Assembly (NCBI GenBank): GCA_903772945.1
Contig: CAICTM010000150.1
Span: 41,449 to 105,448 of the forward strand
DNA: 64,000 bases
Source: Seminavis robusta
Taxonomy: Eukaryota > Bacillariophyta > Bacillariophyceae > Naviculales > Naviculaceae
Direction: 5' to 3'
This document shows positions 42,555-54,412 of this stretch, in pieces. Within the stretch, counting starts at the first letter, position 1, and each line of letters starts with the position of its first letter. Made by a program: the position numbers and the translations under genes. Under the pieces are notes generated by a model that was not told the origin of the DNA, searched no databases, and saw only the letters and a list, made by a program, of their open reading frames with translations.

Positions 42555-43310
42555 ATGACTTCTCTTGCTCCTGCCCCCCATCGATGTTTTGTAATGGATC
42601 TACCAAGCGTAGTGTCGAGACATCAACAAGAACAAAACTGTCATGATGTTCGTTTGATGGGGACTGTCGTGTCCATCAAGGATCTCCCTCCGTACACGGA
42701 AGAGGACCCTTCCTTGTCATCCTCATTCTACCAGTATGGCAATGACGAATACACAATGCTGGAACTCGATGATGGAACTGGAAGCATTATCTGCTTAACA
42801 CCCATGGCGACAATGGAGAGGCTGGTTGCATTGAAAGTCGGAAACATGATTGATTGCATTGGGAAGTGTCTCCGATTAGGTGCTGATACCAAGAGTTCAA
42901 CTGATAGTAGAGCCAGTAATACTGCAAATTCTACCAGTACTTATCTGCCACAACAGCAACAACCAACAGCCCTGATCATTCAAGTAGATACACTATTGGA
43001 AGTGAGAGGGGAAGCATCGGTGGCAGAACGACTGCGGTGGTTGGAAATCACTCAATTGCAACCAAAACTATTTAGGAAAAGTACTACATGTACGAATGCC
43101 ATTGGGAGTATGCATGGCTACCCTTGTCCTGAGATGTCCAGCAATGATATTCTCCAGATTATTGAGAGCAATGAACGAGAAGGTGTCAAGCTGGCAGATT
43201 TGGCCATGGTCATGGATATCGAAGAAATACACGCCAAAACACTCATTGAAGATCTACAGATGCAGGGACTCGTATACGAAAATGAAAAGGGGTGCTTTGT
43301 GCCGTTATAA
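42555..43310 (+). CDS. OB-fold plus winged-helix protein, STN1- or RPA32-like
   Basis: Likely binds single-stranded DNA at telomeres (STN1 of the CST complex) or replication forks (RPA middle subunit). The single exon gives 251 residues. The OB fold (about residues 32-165) shows VRLMGTVVSIKDL, YTMLELDDGTGSIICL and LKVGNMIDCIGKCLRL, interrupted by a Ser/Thr/Gln loop, then LIIQVDTLLEV. Next come AERLRWLEITQLQPKLF, resembling the Trp-Leu-Glu segment after the OB fold of STN1, and a C-terminal winged-helix-like domain (NDILQIIESNEREGVKLADL, KTLIEDLQMQGLVYENEKG). RPA32 has the same overall plan but lacks the LRWLE pattern as I remember it. STN1 is favoured, not proven. Confidence 0.6.
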   Translation: MTSLAPAPHRCFVMDLPSVVSRHQQEQNCHDVRLMGTVVSIKDLPPYTEEDPSLSSSFYQYGNDEYTMLELDDGTGSIICLTPMATMERLVALKVGNMIDCIGKCLRLGADTKSSTDSRASNTANSTSTYLPQQQQPTALIIQVDTLLEVRGEASVAERLRWLEITQLQPKLFRKSTTCTNAIGSMHGYPCPEMSSNDILQIIESNEREGVKLADLAMVMDIEEIHAKTLIEDLQMQGLVYENEKGCFVPL

Positions 43311-44357
43311 GAGTACTACCGGTAGTAGAGCAGCAAAGGATAATGAATGGAACGACCATATGCATGCAAGGGTCAATCACGGTTCGTTCTAGCATCAGAC
43401 GTACGGTACAGAGAAAGGGGGCATATACCTTGCCGAAATAAATGGATTTGGATGACATACAGCATTGACCAAAGACGTCTCAAATACATGTAGTCCTCTT
43501 CTAAGGCTCCTGAAAACGTACTCGCAGACTACATGTAGTTCCCTCCATTGGGCATGCTCTTGCCGGTACGGTACTTATACCTACGGGACCTGATGCCGTC
43601 CGAAATTATTCCTTGGCACTAGTCTAGTTGGTGCATTGCAAGTGAAACTCTACTTTGCAGAACTGAGCAAACTACATGTACACTGACTCTTTCTAGAGTA
43701 GCTCCAGTCCATGCTTTTCTCCAAAATCTGCTGCCTTCCAGGTAGCTACCGACACTAGTGATGGTGTTGGTTTCTTTTAAAATAATAAAAAGCTGAGTTA
43801 TGGTTGTTTCATTCGTGACTTCATCCGTGACGCTGATCGTGACTCGATTCTTCTTGGGGGCAAGTACGTAGTACGTAATCCTCAAGATCGGGATATGGAA
43901 AGCCAACACGCACAGGGTGTGGGGCCTGTAGTCGTACGCTATGGTAAGGTTCATGCGTAAGCGAACTGATGTTTGTCCGCAAGGAGTGAGGTACCTACCA
44001 CGAAAGACAGGAGGGAGAAAAGAGTTCGGACCCCCTTGTTTCTTGCGTTGTGCCATGGGCGCAAAGGGTATTCAAGTCATTGAATGAGAGTGCAGCAAAG
44101 ACACCGAAATACCGAAATCGCAAGCTCAGAATTTCTCATTGGCTTGACAAAATCTACCAACGGAGAGCCTGAGAAAGTCGAATCTAAAACGGAATCGACC
44201 TTGGGTATCGTCTTCATTATTGTTGGTATTCTAATACCGTTATCAGGAGGCGTCCTACCCCATTCAGCAATAATTGCTAAGAGCAAACGATTGAAGCGTT
44301 TTGTTGGCGTCTAAAAGCACCGAAGAATCTTTGGGTTATTCCCTCATTTTTCTCAAG
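43311..44357. other. Intergenic, no firm gene
   Basis: About 1 kb upstream of the glucan synthase gene. It contains repeated ACATGTAG words (about 43487, 43532, 43674) and GCCGGTACGGTAC near 43562. A 76-codon plus-strand frame at 44084-44314 with one hydrophobic stretch ends 43 bp before the glucan synthase ATG; it could be an upstream open reading frame in the leader but is not supported as a gene. Confidence 0.45.
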
Positions 44358-47300
44358 ATGTCCGACGATGCAGTATCCGTCGATGAATCCGACTCTTCTG
44401 CCTTTATGGATGAAATGGCAAGCTACCTGTACTTGACCATTCGGCTGGTGGGAGCTCTGGTGGCTGTGTACTGTGGAAGTTTTGCATCCAGGTGAGAAAA
44501 ATGCGGTGATTGAATCATGCTCTTGCTTGGGTGACGACCAAGTATACCCAATTTGGTTGGGTTTGCTCCGTTTCGTGGTCTAACCATTGGCACTTCTTCC
44601 TTCGTTCCTTTTTTTCTGACATTCCGATAAACAGCCAATCGAGGCTCTTTTCTGGATTGAACACTGCAGCACTGGCAGGATTCTTATCTTTCACCTTTTT
44701 GGAACCCCTTTTTGAGCCTGTTGGATTGGAGCTGGCAAAGGTCGCACTATGTGTCTTGGCTATCAGTGGAGGATTGGTTGGGCTGAGCTTGGGAGTTTTG
44801 CTTCCCACGGTTTTCCCAGGAGCGTGTTTCGGTGCCTCTCTGGCTTTATTGATTGGATCTTTTGGAGTAGCGTCCGTGCCTCTCTACTTCCCCATCGTGG
44901 GGGGTGGTCTTGCATTGGCATGTGCTATTGCTTCGGTTCGGTAGGTTCCACTGATTTGTGCCGCTCTTTTCTGTACATTTCTTGGCACTGAATTGGACAC
45001 CAAAGTGAGATCTATGCCAGCAAACTGACTCACCGTCCAACCTTCATTTCTTCCTTCATTCTGTCATGTTCGAACTTGTAGATGCTGCACCAAGTTTATG
45101 GTTGTCTTTGCTAGTGTCCTAGAAGGAGGCGCTGTGGTATGTGCCCTGGTTCTCAAAGCTGTACTGCCTCACATCATGGACGTTGCAAGAGGATACCCCT
45201 ACTATCCCCATGACGATCATGGCTCTTTTCCCTTTGGTCTACCCATCCCCAGAGAAGTCGTGCTAGCCCTTGTATGGGTCGCTGCATCCTTGCTGGTATT
45301 TGCAGCTATTGTCCATCGTGATGGAAACTGCTCCTACTTGGATATCCGTGCCATGTTCAGGCGGGGGTACAAGGCGGTTCCGACATCGGAGGCATCAAAC
45401 GGCAGCAGGTCCAAACCGACTCTGCTTCGAGACCCACCTGCAGTCGCTCATGATGCATACAACATGTTTGACCCTGCTAATCTGCCTCCTCGCCTCGCTG
45501 AATACGCCAACATGGTGTACTCAGCCTGTGAAGATCTTGGTAACTTCTTTGGGTTCCAAGACTCTTCAGTACGCAACCAGGCAGAGCACTTGCTTATCCT
45601 TCTCAGTAACAATCGCCGTTACATGAGCAGTCACATCTTGCCTCCTTCTGTGCAACCACCAAGTCCCATTCATGCCTTACATGCCAAGGTCTTCTCCAAC
45701 TATGTCAAGTGGTGTCGTGCTATGGGTGTCCCTCCTCATTTCTCCAAAATGAATACCTCCATGAATGCTCCACCAGCTGTCGCAAGCCGCGTGGTTGACC
45801 TGGTGCTGTTCTTTTGTATCTGGGGCGAAGGATCGAATCTTCGTCACATGCCCGAATGCCTGTGGTTCTTGTACCATAAGACAATGGAAGAATACATCAA
45901 GAGCGAAGGTTACACTCAGACGAGGAGCTTGTATGCTGGTCATTTCCTGGACTTTGTGGTGACTCCGTTGTACGAGATTTGTAGCAATGTAAGTTGTCTT
46001 GTGGTGTAGCATGCTGCGAAGTTTTTCGTTTTTGTACTGCAACTGAAAATTTTCTCTTTGAAACTTCTTGATTTCAGAACATGAAGAAGAATGCTGACCA
46101 CCAGGACAAACGCAACTACGACGATATCAACGAATTCTTCTGGTCCCGAAACTGCCTCAAGTACCACTACTCTACCGGTGACGCCAAGGATATGACCGAT
46201 ATCGAGGGAGATGGCAACGTCCTTGGTCCTCTCCCGGGGGAATCGTTGCCTCCTGTAGCCGAGGCTCTTGCCAAGGCACCAAAAACCTTCCTCGAGAAGC
46301 GTTCATGGTTGCGTGGTATGTTGGCATTGAACCGAATCTTGGAGTGGCACATCGTCACCTTCTATCTCCTGGCAGTCATTGCCTTTGCGAGGGAGCTCGT
46401 TTGGGGATGGGTGTATTCTCTTCAGGTTGCCAGTGGCGTTTTTTGGATATTCAACGCTTTGCATTTGTTCTGGGCTCTTCTGGAGGTTTGGAGCAGTTAT
46501 CCCGGGATTCATCTCTCTGGAACTGAAGTTTGTGGATCTGTCTTTATCCTGGTGGCACGTTTCTTGACGTTGGTGTATCAAACGCTGTACATCATGTGGG
46601 CTTTCTCCCCGCAAAAGGGTGTTTACCTTGGAATCGAGGCCGACACAACCTTCTGGTGGTGGCAGTACATTTGGCTGTCTCTCCTCATCATGGTGCCGTA
46701 CTGCATCGAAACCCTCCTTCAATTCTGGCCGTCGCTGACAACTGCGATTTGCACAAGCCAAAACGACTACGTGCAGTCTTTCCTCAACATGCTTTACCCT
46801 CTCAGTCGGCTCTACGTTGGCAAGGAAGTCCACGAGTCGGTTGGTCACTCTGCCGTGTACATCATCTACTGGCTGACGTTGATGGCATGGAAGTTGTTCT
46901 TCTCGTACATTTTCGAGGTTTATTCGATGGTTCTGCCTTCGTTGGAGTTAACGGATGACTACGTGAACTACCCGAACCAAAGCTTCATGAAGATGTTTGT
47001 GTTGCTCCTGATGCGTTGGCTCCCCCAGTTCATTGTCTATCTTATCGATATGAGCATTTGGTATGCTGCTTGGCAAGCGTTTGTGGGAACATCAGTTGGA
47101 TTCTCCGATCACCTTGGAGACGTCCGTTCCATTGATGACATTCGGCAAAACTTTGGAAAGGCACCGGAAAACTTTTGTAAGAAAATGCTGTCGCCAGATG
47201 CTGGCAGTCGTCGTGGCTCGTCTGCAAGTTTCCTGGGAACTTCGTCTGGTAACATGACCTCTGAAGGAAGTTCCTTGCTTGGATCGGACCCGCAAAAGCT

Positions 47301-50300
47301 GCAGAGTTATGTCAACAGGCTTCTTGATGTGCGCATCCAAAAGTGGGTCATGTTCTCCGCTGCTTGGAATGAAATCATTGACTACTTCCGACAAGAAGAT
47401 ATCGTGTCGAATGATGAAAGCGACAACCTGAAATTTAGCCAATTCGATGGATTCAGTCAAGCTATTTATCTACCAGTGTTCCAGACCGCAGGGGTTATTG
47501 ACGACGTCATGTCTGAATTGGAACGACCAAGTGATGAATACAAAGACCCAAAGACAGGCGTTGTCACGGACGAAAGCTTCTTCAAGCCGATCATCGAGCA
47601 TGTCACGATGCAAACGGCCGTTTCAGAGGTGTGGGAACTTGGATCATTTCTTTTTGCCCAAGTCCTTGGACCAGTGCACAGTAGTGATGTCAATGCCATC
47701 TCAAGCACTATCAACAAGTGGATGGAAAGCTCAAGTCTAACATCTCACATGAAGCTGGAAAAGATGAGAACTGCCATGAAACACTTCGTTGGTGCTGTGA
47801 TGACTCTGCAGAAGGGAATTGGCAAAAGGAAACCGGCGTTGAAGCCCAGGTCGTCGACAAAAGGCGCAGGCAAGAAGCCATACGACATCGCACCGTTCTC
47901 CAAGGGCGGAGACCGCAGGTCAACTGGTATGCGAAAAGTTGTAAGTGCAACTTCGCTGAACAGTCTCGAGGACGTCAAGCCCAGCTTGGATAGGATGGAA
48001 CAAAATCCAAACGTTGTCAGCAAGCAAGCCGAGATCGACGCTCTGCGAGACCAGGTCCGAGATAAGCTTCGCAACGTCACTCACGCTCTAAAAGGTCTGT
48101 TGATCAGCACCGACTCGAACGATGAGAGCAGGGATGTTCTGGATCGATTGACTTTCCTCGGGTCCATGGAGAATGGTTTCTTCTGGGACGACCACTATGC
48201 TTCGGACCAGCTCGATGATGTTTCGAAGAATGTCACTTTCAAAGCAGTTTTGAAGAAGATTCACGGGTTGCTATGCATGCACCCAGACGAGGCAGAGCCC
48301 AAGTCAAAGGAAGTTCGCCGACGCCTCACCTTCTTCGTCAACTCTCTTTTCATGGACATGCCAGATGCACCATCGATCCATGATATGTTCTCATGGAATG
48401 TTTTGACACCGTACTATTCCGAAGATGTCACCTACAGCAAGGCTGACCTTGAGAAACGATCGGATGCTCTTGGAGTATCAACTTTGCTCTACCTGCAAAC
48501 CTTGTTCCGCGCCGACTGGAATAATTTCCTGGAACGTTTGGGCATCACCGATGAAGAGAAGATCTGGTCTAAGAAGTTCGTCGAGGAAACAAGACGATGG
48601 GCAAGCATCAGAGCTCAGACCTTGTCGAGGACTGTCAACGGTATGATGTACTGCGAAAAAGCGCTTCGTTTGCTGGCCAACTTGGAAAGGCTAGACGAAG
48701 ACACAACCAACGACTTGATGGGCGAGAAGTTCGGCTACGTTGTCTCGTGCCAAGTGTACGGTAACATGAAGAGGAACCAAGATCCGAAGGCAGACGACAT
48801 TGAGGCCCTGCTTCACCGTTTCCCGCACCTTCGCGTTGCTTACATTGACAACATTCGTATCAACCGAGCTGGAGCATCCGTGTTCTACTCTGTTCTTGTC
48901 AAGAGCGACTGCAAGGGAGGAATCCAGGAAATCTATCGCGTGCGACTCCCTGGTAACCCCGTCATCGGAGAGGGCAAGCCCGAGAATCAGAACCACGCTA
49001 TGGTCTTCACCCGAGGTGAATTCCTCCAGACAATTGATATGAATCAAGAGGGATACTTTGAGGAGGCTCTGAAGATGCGCAATGTGCTGCAGGAATTCGC
49101 CAAGAGGGAAGGCCCTCTCCCAACGACGATTCTTGGTCTCAGAGAGCACATCTTCACTGGAAGTGTGAGCTCCTTGGCTAACTACATGGCTATGCAGGAG
49201 ATGTCCTTCGTTACATTAGGCCAGCGCGTTTTGACAAGGCCACTTCACATTCGTCTTCATTATGGTCACCCTGATGTATTCGACAAGCTTTTCTTCATTA
49301 CACGAGGTGGAATCAGTAAGAGTTCCAAGGGTATCAATCTTTCCGAGGATATCTTCGCTGGTTACAACAACACTATTCGAGGTGGCACTGTTGGTTTCAA
49401 AGAGTACGTCCAAGTGGGCAAGGGCCGTGACGTTGGAATGAGCCAGATCTACAAGTTCGAGGCCAAGCTGAGTCAGGGCGCGGCCGAGCAGAGTCTTTCC
49501 AGGGATGTTTATCGAATGTGTCACAGACTGGACTTCTTCCGTCTTCTCTCATTCTATTATGGAGGCATTGGACATTACTTCTCGAACGTCCTTACAATCT
49601 TGACCGTTTACGTTGTGGTCTATCTGATGGCATTCTTGGCAATCTTCCAACTGGAGAAGATTGGAGACCGCGTGATCACTCCTATGGGAACTATTCAAAT
49701 GCTGCTAGGGGGCCTCGGACTGCTGCAGACAATTCCTTTGTTTGCGACTCTTGGCGTTGAGCGTGGATGGATCGCAAGTATCCAGGAAATTTTCTTCATC
49801 TTTGTCACCGGTGGTCCTTTGCATTTTATGTTCCACATCCAAACGAAGGCAACGTATATGGCACAGACGATCCTTGTTGGCGGTGCAAAGTACCGTGCCA
49901 CCGGGCGCGGTTTTGTCACACAGCACACACCTTTTGACGAACAGTATCGGTTCTTTTCGTCAAGTCACTTGTATCTTGGAGTTGAGCTCGCCGCATGCCT
50001 TATATTGGTTGGCGTTTACACCCACGCAGGGCAGTACTTTGGAAGGACTTGGTCTCTGTGGCTTGCTTCTGCGTCCTTCCTTTGCAGTCCTTTCTGGTTC
50101 AACCCGCTTACATTCGACTGGAACGTTGTTGTCAATGATTACAGTTTGTGGCTCAGGTGGATGTACGGTACATCCGGAGGATCTCAGAGAAGCTGGTCGA
50201 TGTGGTGGAACGAAGAAAATGCCTTTTACAAAAAGATGCCTTTGCCATCCAAGCTTCTCTTTTTCATCAAAGCTTGCCTGTATGGCTTGATGGCTGAAGG

Positions 50301-51177
50301 TATCCGCCGATCGAGTCTTTTCAAGTCCGACATCACATTGAACAAGCCATTGATCTCCATCGGAAACGTCTTGATTTTCATCATTGGTGTCTTCATCGTT
50401 GGGCGACTTTTCACCTACAAGGAGAGTTCGTTGCCCTATCCAATTCGCAGGACCATTGGGATTCTTCTGTTCTCCTTGATGGTTGCTGGTGTTATTACCC
50501 TCCTCCTTGAAGATTCGAACTTCATTCGCTATGCCTTGGCAGCATACTATGCCATCGGAGCATTTTGTATGTTGGGACTGTTGCTAGGTGTGAAGATCGT
50601 CAAGATCCCCTACATGATCCATGATCTCGTGTGCGGTCACATCATTTTCATTCCTCTGTTCGTCCTTGCGGCTCTTCAGCTCCCTGGTCACATCCAGACA
50701 TGGCTGCTTTACCACAATGCCTTGTCCACTGACGTTGTTGTCAGCGACATCCTGCGATACGCCAGAAAGACTCAAGAATCTGGTGGCGCAGAAGCTGATG
50801 AAGATCTGGCTGAACAAGTTGCCGAACTCAAGAAGATTGTGCAGAGGCAAGAACAGCTACTTGCAAATTCAGGAGTACTAGGAGGCGATGCTACCGTTGA
50901 AGGCGTGGCTGATATCTTGGCGTCCCCCAAGTCCATGGAGCCACAGGTTCAACCAAGCATTCCTGCTGTCAGAACCACTACCGGCAGCGGCCGTTACGGT
51001 AGGGCATTCAGTATGTCGGGCATCGATGTCTGGGGAGATATGGCTCTCGGCGATACCTCTGAGCTGCGTCAAGCAGCGAATATGGCTTCAGATAATGGCG
51101 CACATGTCAATGCGATGCCTGCAACGAGCGCAGACGGCTTTTCTTTCACTCAACCGGATAGGATGCCTCCAAGGTAA
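44358..51177 (+). CDS. Beta-1,3-glucan synthase (GT48, FKS/callose-synthase type)
   Basis: Makes beta-1,3-glucan from UDP-glucose; in diatoms this means chrysolaminarin storage glucan and/or callose-like wall material. Exons 44358-44491, 44635-44940, 45082-45988 and 46078-51177 join in phase to give 2148 residues. FKS1 domain 1 is seen around YVKWCRAMG and FCIWGEGSNLRHMPECLWFL. A first membrane block follows, then a large cytosolic region holding the glucan synthase domain (from about residue 1366: RVAYIDNIRINRAG, YRVRLPGNPVIGEGKPENQN, TILGLREHIFTGSVSSLANY, LHIRLHYGHPDVFDK, GGISKSSKGINLSEDIFAGY, VGKGRDVGMSQIYKFEAKLS). A C-terminal block of many membrane spans follows, then a cytosolic tail with a short coiled coil (EQVAELKKIVQRQEQLLA). 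The first 200 residues form an extra multi-pass block not usual in fungal FKS proteins. Confidence 0.93.
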
Positions 51178-51591
51178 ACGAGCTTTGAAAGCTTGTTACC
51201 AGGACAAAAAAGTTTTTCTGGAACTGCTTCACCCCCCTTTCGTGTTTTGTGCCGCAAGTGATTCTACTAGCTACTTTTTAGAATTTGTATGTTGCTATCC
51301 AAGTCAAGTGTATGGCTCGTAGCTAAAGTCTGTTTAAATTCCATTCAACTTACATTCCAGCCAGTAGTAGCCACAGTTCTGTAGCCAGGTAAGATCGAAC
51401 TCAGGCTGGCCACCCTTTGTGCGATGCATCCTGCATCGCAAATTTGGCATGCTGGTTGGCGGTTGGGTGCTACAAGCTGCTTCTCAAGGCTGGTACATGT
51501 ACATGTACAGGCTCATCGAAGGGAACTGTAGACACGGAAGAATGGACTCTTATGTTCATTAAGCAGATTGGGGTGAATAAATGGTCATTCT
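51178..51591. other. Convergent 3' spacer
   Basis: About 410 bp between glucan synthase and PRPP synthetase. TACATGTACATGTACA lies near 51494. No gene seen. Confidence 0.5.
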
Positions 51592-53336
51592 TTACTTGAA
51601 AAGAGCTGAAATACTCTTTTTGGCGTGGATGTTGAAAATAGCCTGGGCGAGCAAAGGGGCTACAGATAGTTCAGTTAGTTTTTCGTTGGCTGCCCTTTGC
51701 GGAGAGGTTGGAATGGTGTTTAGGATGACGACTTCTTCCATCTTGGAATGCGCAATGCGATCATTACCCGGTCCACTTAACAGACCGTGGCTGGCGAAGG
51801 CGAAGACTCGGCGAGCTCCACTGGCAACCAACACATCCGCTGCCTTGCATAGAGTGCCAGCGGTATCAATCATATCATCAACCATGATACAGTCGCAGTC
51901 TTTGACATCTCCGACAAGATCCATTTGATCCACTGATCCAGCCCGAGCACGTTGCTTGACAATCATAGCCAGGCCAATATCTTGCATGTCATACTTCTGT
52001 TCCAGTCCCTCCTTGAACTTCTTTGCCCTGTAGACACCTCCAGCATCAGGGCTAACGACGACAGGGTTGTGCAAGTCTTTGGATCCAAAGTAATCCAAGC
52101 CCACAATTCCACCATCGAGGTTGTCGACGGGGACTCTGGGACCAAAGAAACCTTGAATCTGACCACAATGCAAGTCTACTGCAATGACACGGTCAACACC
52201 CATCGCCTCCATGAGGCGGGCAACGTCAGCAGCTGAAATGGGGACACGAGCCTACATGCACATGGTCGAGTGAGATTGCCGCAATGGATGCTGTAGACAG
52301 TGCACACAATTGATTCATGACTTTTTACTGTACCTGCATCTTTCTGTCTTGTCGGGCGTACCCGTAGTAGGGAATGACAACCGTGATTCTGCGTGCCGAG
52401 GCTCTTCTCAGGGTGGATACCATAAGCAGCAACTCCATCAAGTTGTCGTTGACGGGAGTGCAAGTTGGCTGGATCACGTAGACGTCCTTCCCACGCACAT
52501 TTTCATGAATAACGACATTCACTTCTCCATCCGCGAATCTGCCAACAGTAGCTTTTCCTAAGTTGATACCCAAGTTTTTGGCAATCTCAAGTGCCAAGGA
52601 CATATTTCCGTTTCCACTAAAGATTTTGAGACCACCAGAGTGTTGTTTTGCCTTGCGGGTCTTTTCTTCGATGCGCACTTCAGCCGCTGTCATCTGTGGT
52701 GGCTGAATAGGTGCTAGTGAAGCATCCAGAGCACTGGATGCACTTGTCGCTTGGGCAGAGACAAGTTCTGTTGCTGCTTCATCTTGTGCTCCAGGAGGGT
52801 TTTTAACAGTAACAGGCTGAGTGATGCTTTTTTGGGAGGTTGCTTGCAGAGTCTGTTGTGGGGCCAAGTCCTCTTTGACATCTTCTTGCTTTTGTTGGTT
52901 GTCTTCTCCCCCCTTGTCTTTCTGTTGGGGTTCTTGATCCTGAGCTTCTGTTTCTCTTCTGATAGCATTCTTTGCATAGATTGTCATGGGATCTTTCATG
53001 TTTTTGTGATAGGTCGGCTCAAATTCCTGATCGATGGAAGCATCACATGCAGTGACCACGGCACCTGCACCCATGAGAGCTGCAGCACCAGCCCAAGTAG
53101 CTCTTAAGGATCCTGGACGAGAACGTCGCCCTCCATCATTTCCTTGAGCAACACTGCATACTGGCAGGGCTCTAAATGGCTCAACGGATCTACTACCCTT
53201 GAGCACCTGGGAAAGAATACGTCACAGAGTTGATAATCATTATTAGGCACAGGGGTAACATCAAGATTACTGCCGAGGAGACTCTTACACTTGTGGAAAG
53301 CCGCAGCCGTCTGGACAAGGCCGAAATAGATCTCAT
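51592..53336 (-). CDS. Ribose-phosphate diphosphokinase (PRPP synthetase), organelle-type leader
   Basis: Makes PRPP from ribose 5-phosphate and ATP for nucleotide, His and Trp synthesis. Exons 53289-53336, 52334-53206 and 51592-52251 give 526 residues. The catalytic part (about residues 200-526) has [108 protein letters not shown] and the PRPP loop [18 protein letters not shown]. This is the usual class I type of about 320 residues. Ahead of it are some 200 extra residues: a basic, Ser/Leu/Arg-rich start ([16 protein letters not shown]) typical of mitochondrial import, a hydrophobic stretch ([16 protein letters not shown]) and a Gln/Glu/Lys-rich linker. The first exon is only 16 codons, and I place it by its in-phase donor GTAAGA. 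Confidence 0.88.
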
Positions 53337-54412
53337 TGTCACCATCAACGGATCGGTGGCTGGCTAAGGTAGACTACTATCTAGCTAGGCTAGCTAGTAT
53401 TGTGAATTCTCTGGGAGGCTGGATGGTGGAGGGTGCTGTGGATGATGATGTTGCTACCAAAAAACACAACAGCCGACAAACGAAAATCCAATCACCTGGT
53501 GTCGAGGGCACTGTCCTGGATCCTTTGGAGGCTCATAGCCCTTTCAAGATTGGAGTCTCCCGAGGTGCGCGGCGATAAAATGGCAAAGCTGTGAAGGCGT
53601 TCCCAGCCGAAGGACTTTGGGGTGCTCTCGACCTCCTTGTTCGAGCAAGTTCGCTTTTCCCCTCCTGTTCAAGGAACCAAACTACATGTACCGTACATAC
53701 TGACCGTAATGGAGACTACTGTTCCACCAATTAATTAATTCTACATATAGCTTCGACTTGGAGGTCTTGGAAATGAATGAACTCAAGTTCAGGGTTAAAA
53801 GCAATCTCCTGAACGTTCGTTGAACAAGCCCACAAAGCAATGCAGCGAAGCAAGAAAGCCACTTGCTCAGTAAGCCCTAATCGTATTGGCATTGTGAATC
53901 TATATGCTATTGCGCCACCCCCGAAAACAGGACGAATTGAGAGTTTGCCACATTTGGTGACGAGACCGTACTTGATGCCCTCTCTCTCGAAGGAATTTTT
54001 CAGATGGCTGATCGAAGAGGGTATATCGGAAGCGGTGGCAATTCCTGATGGAATAGTCTCATCTGACATTCCTTTTGGGGAGATGATGCCTTTCTAGTAG
54101 CTAGCTAGAGCTAAAGGTGGATGCTAGCTAGCTAATAGCTAGAGCTGTCACACCCCGGCCAAGACCAAACTGGCTAGCACGGTAGGTCGAAGCATGTGCA
54201 TCTGTCCCCGCAAAGAGCTTGAAAATTTTCAACTCGCGACTCATTTCTTTTCTGCAGCTTTCTGACCGTTACTAACTCGTCAGCCATCTCTTGCATTGGC
54301 TGGGGTAGCCCCGCTGTCGTGCTAAGAAAAATTGGTTCTCGCATTTATTTCTATTGCAGACACGCCATGATACCATAGGTAGCCTCCTTCTATCTGTCAA
54401 CGACCTGCCAAG
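53337..54412. other. Intergenic with one doubtful small frame
   Basis: About 1.1 kb between divergent genes. A 112-codon minus-strand frame (53731-54069, MSDETIPSGIATASD...) and an overlapping plus-strand frame both look weakly protein-like, so neither is called. TAGTAGCTAGCTAGAGC and GCTAGCTAGCTAATAGC lie at about 54097-54140. Confidence 0.45.

Noticed and set aside
43619-44056. Minus-strand frame starting MAQRKKQGGPNSF
   Set aside because: The first codons look natural, but the remainder does not and trial splicing leads to an early stop.
44084-44314. 76-codon frame with one hydrophobic stretch upstream of glucan synthase
   Set aside because: Equally long frames lie on the other strand; no homology sense. 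Kept only as a possible upstream open reading frame.
53731-54069. 112-codon minus-strand frame
   Set aside because: An overlapping plus-strand frame looks just as protein-like, so strand and reality cannot be decided.
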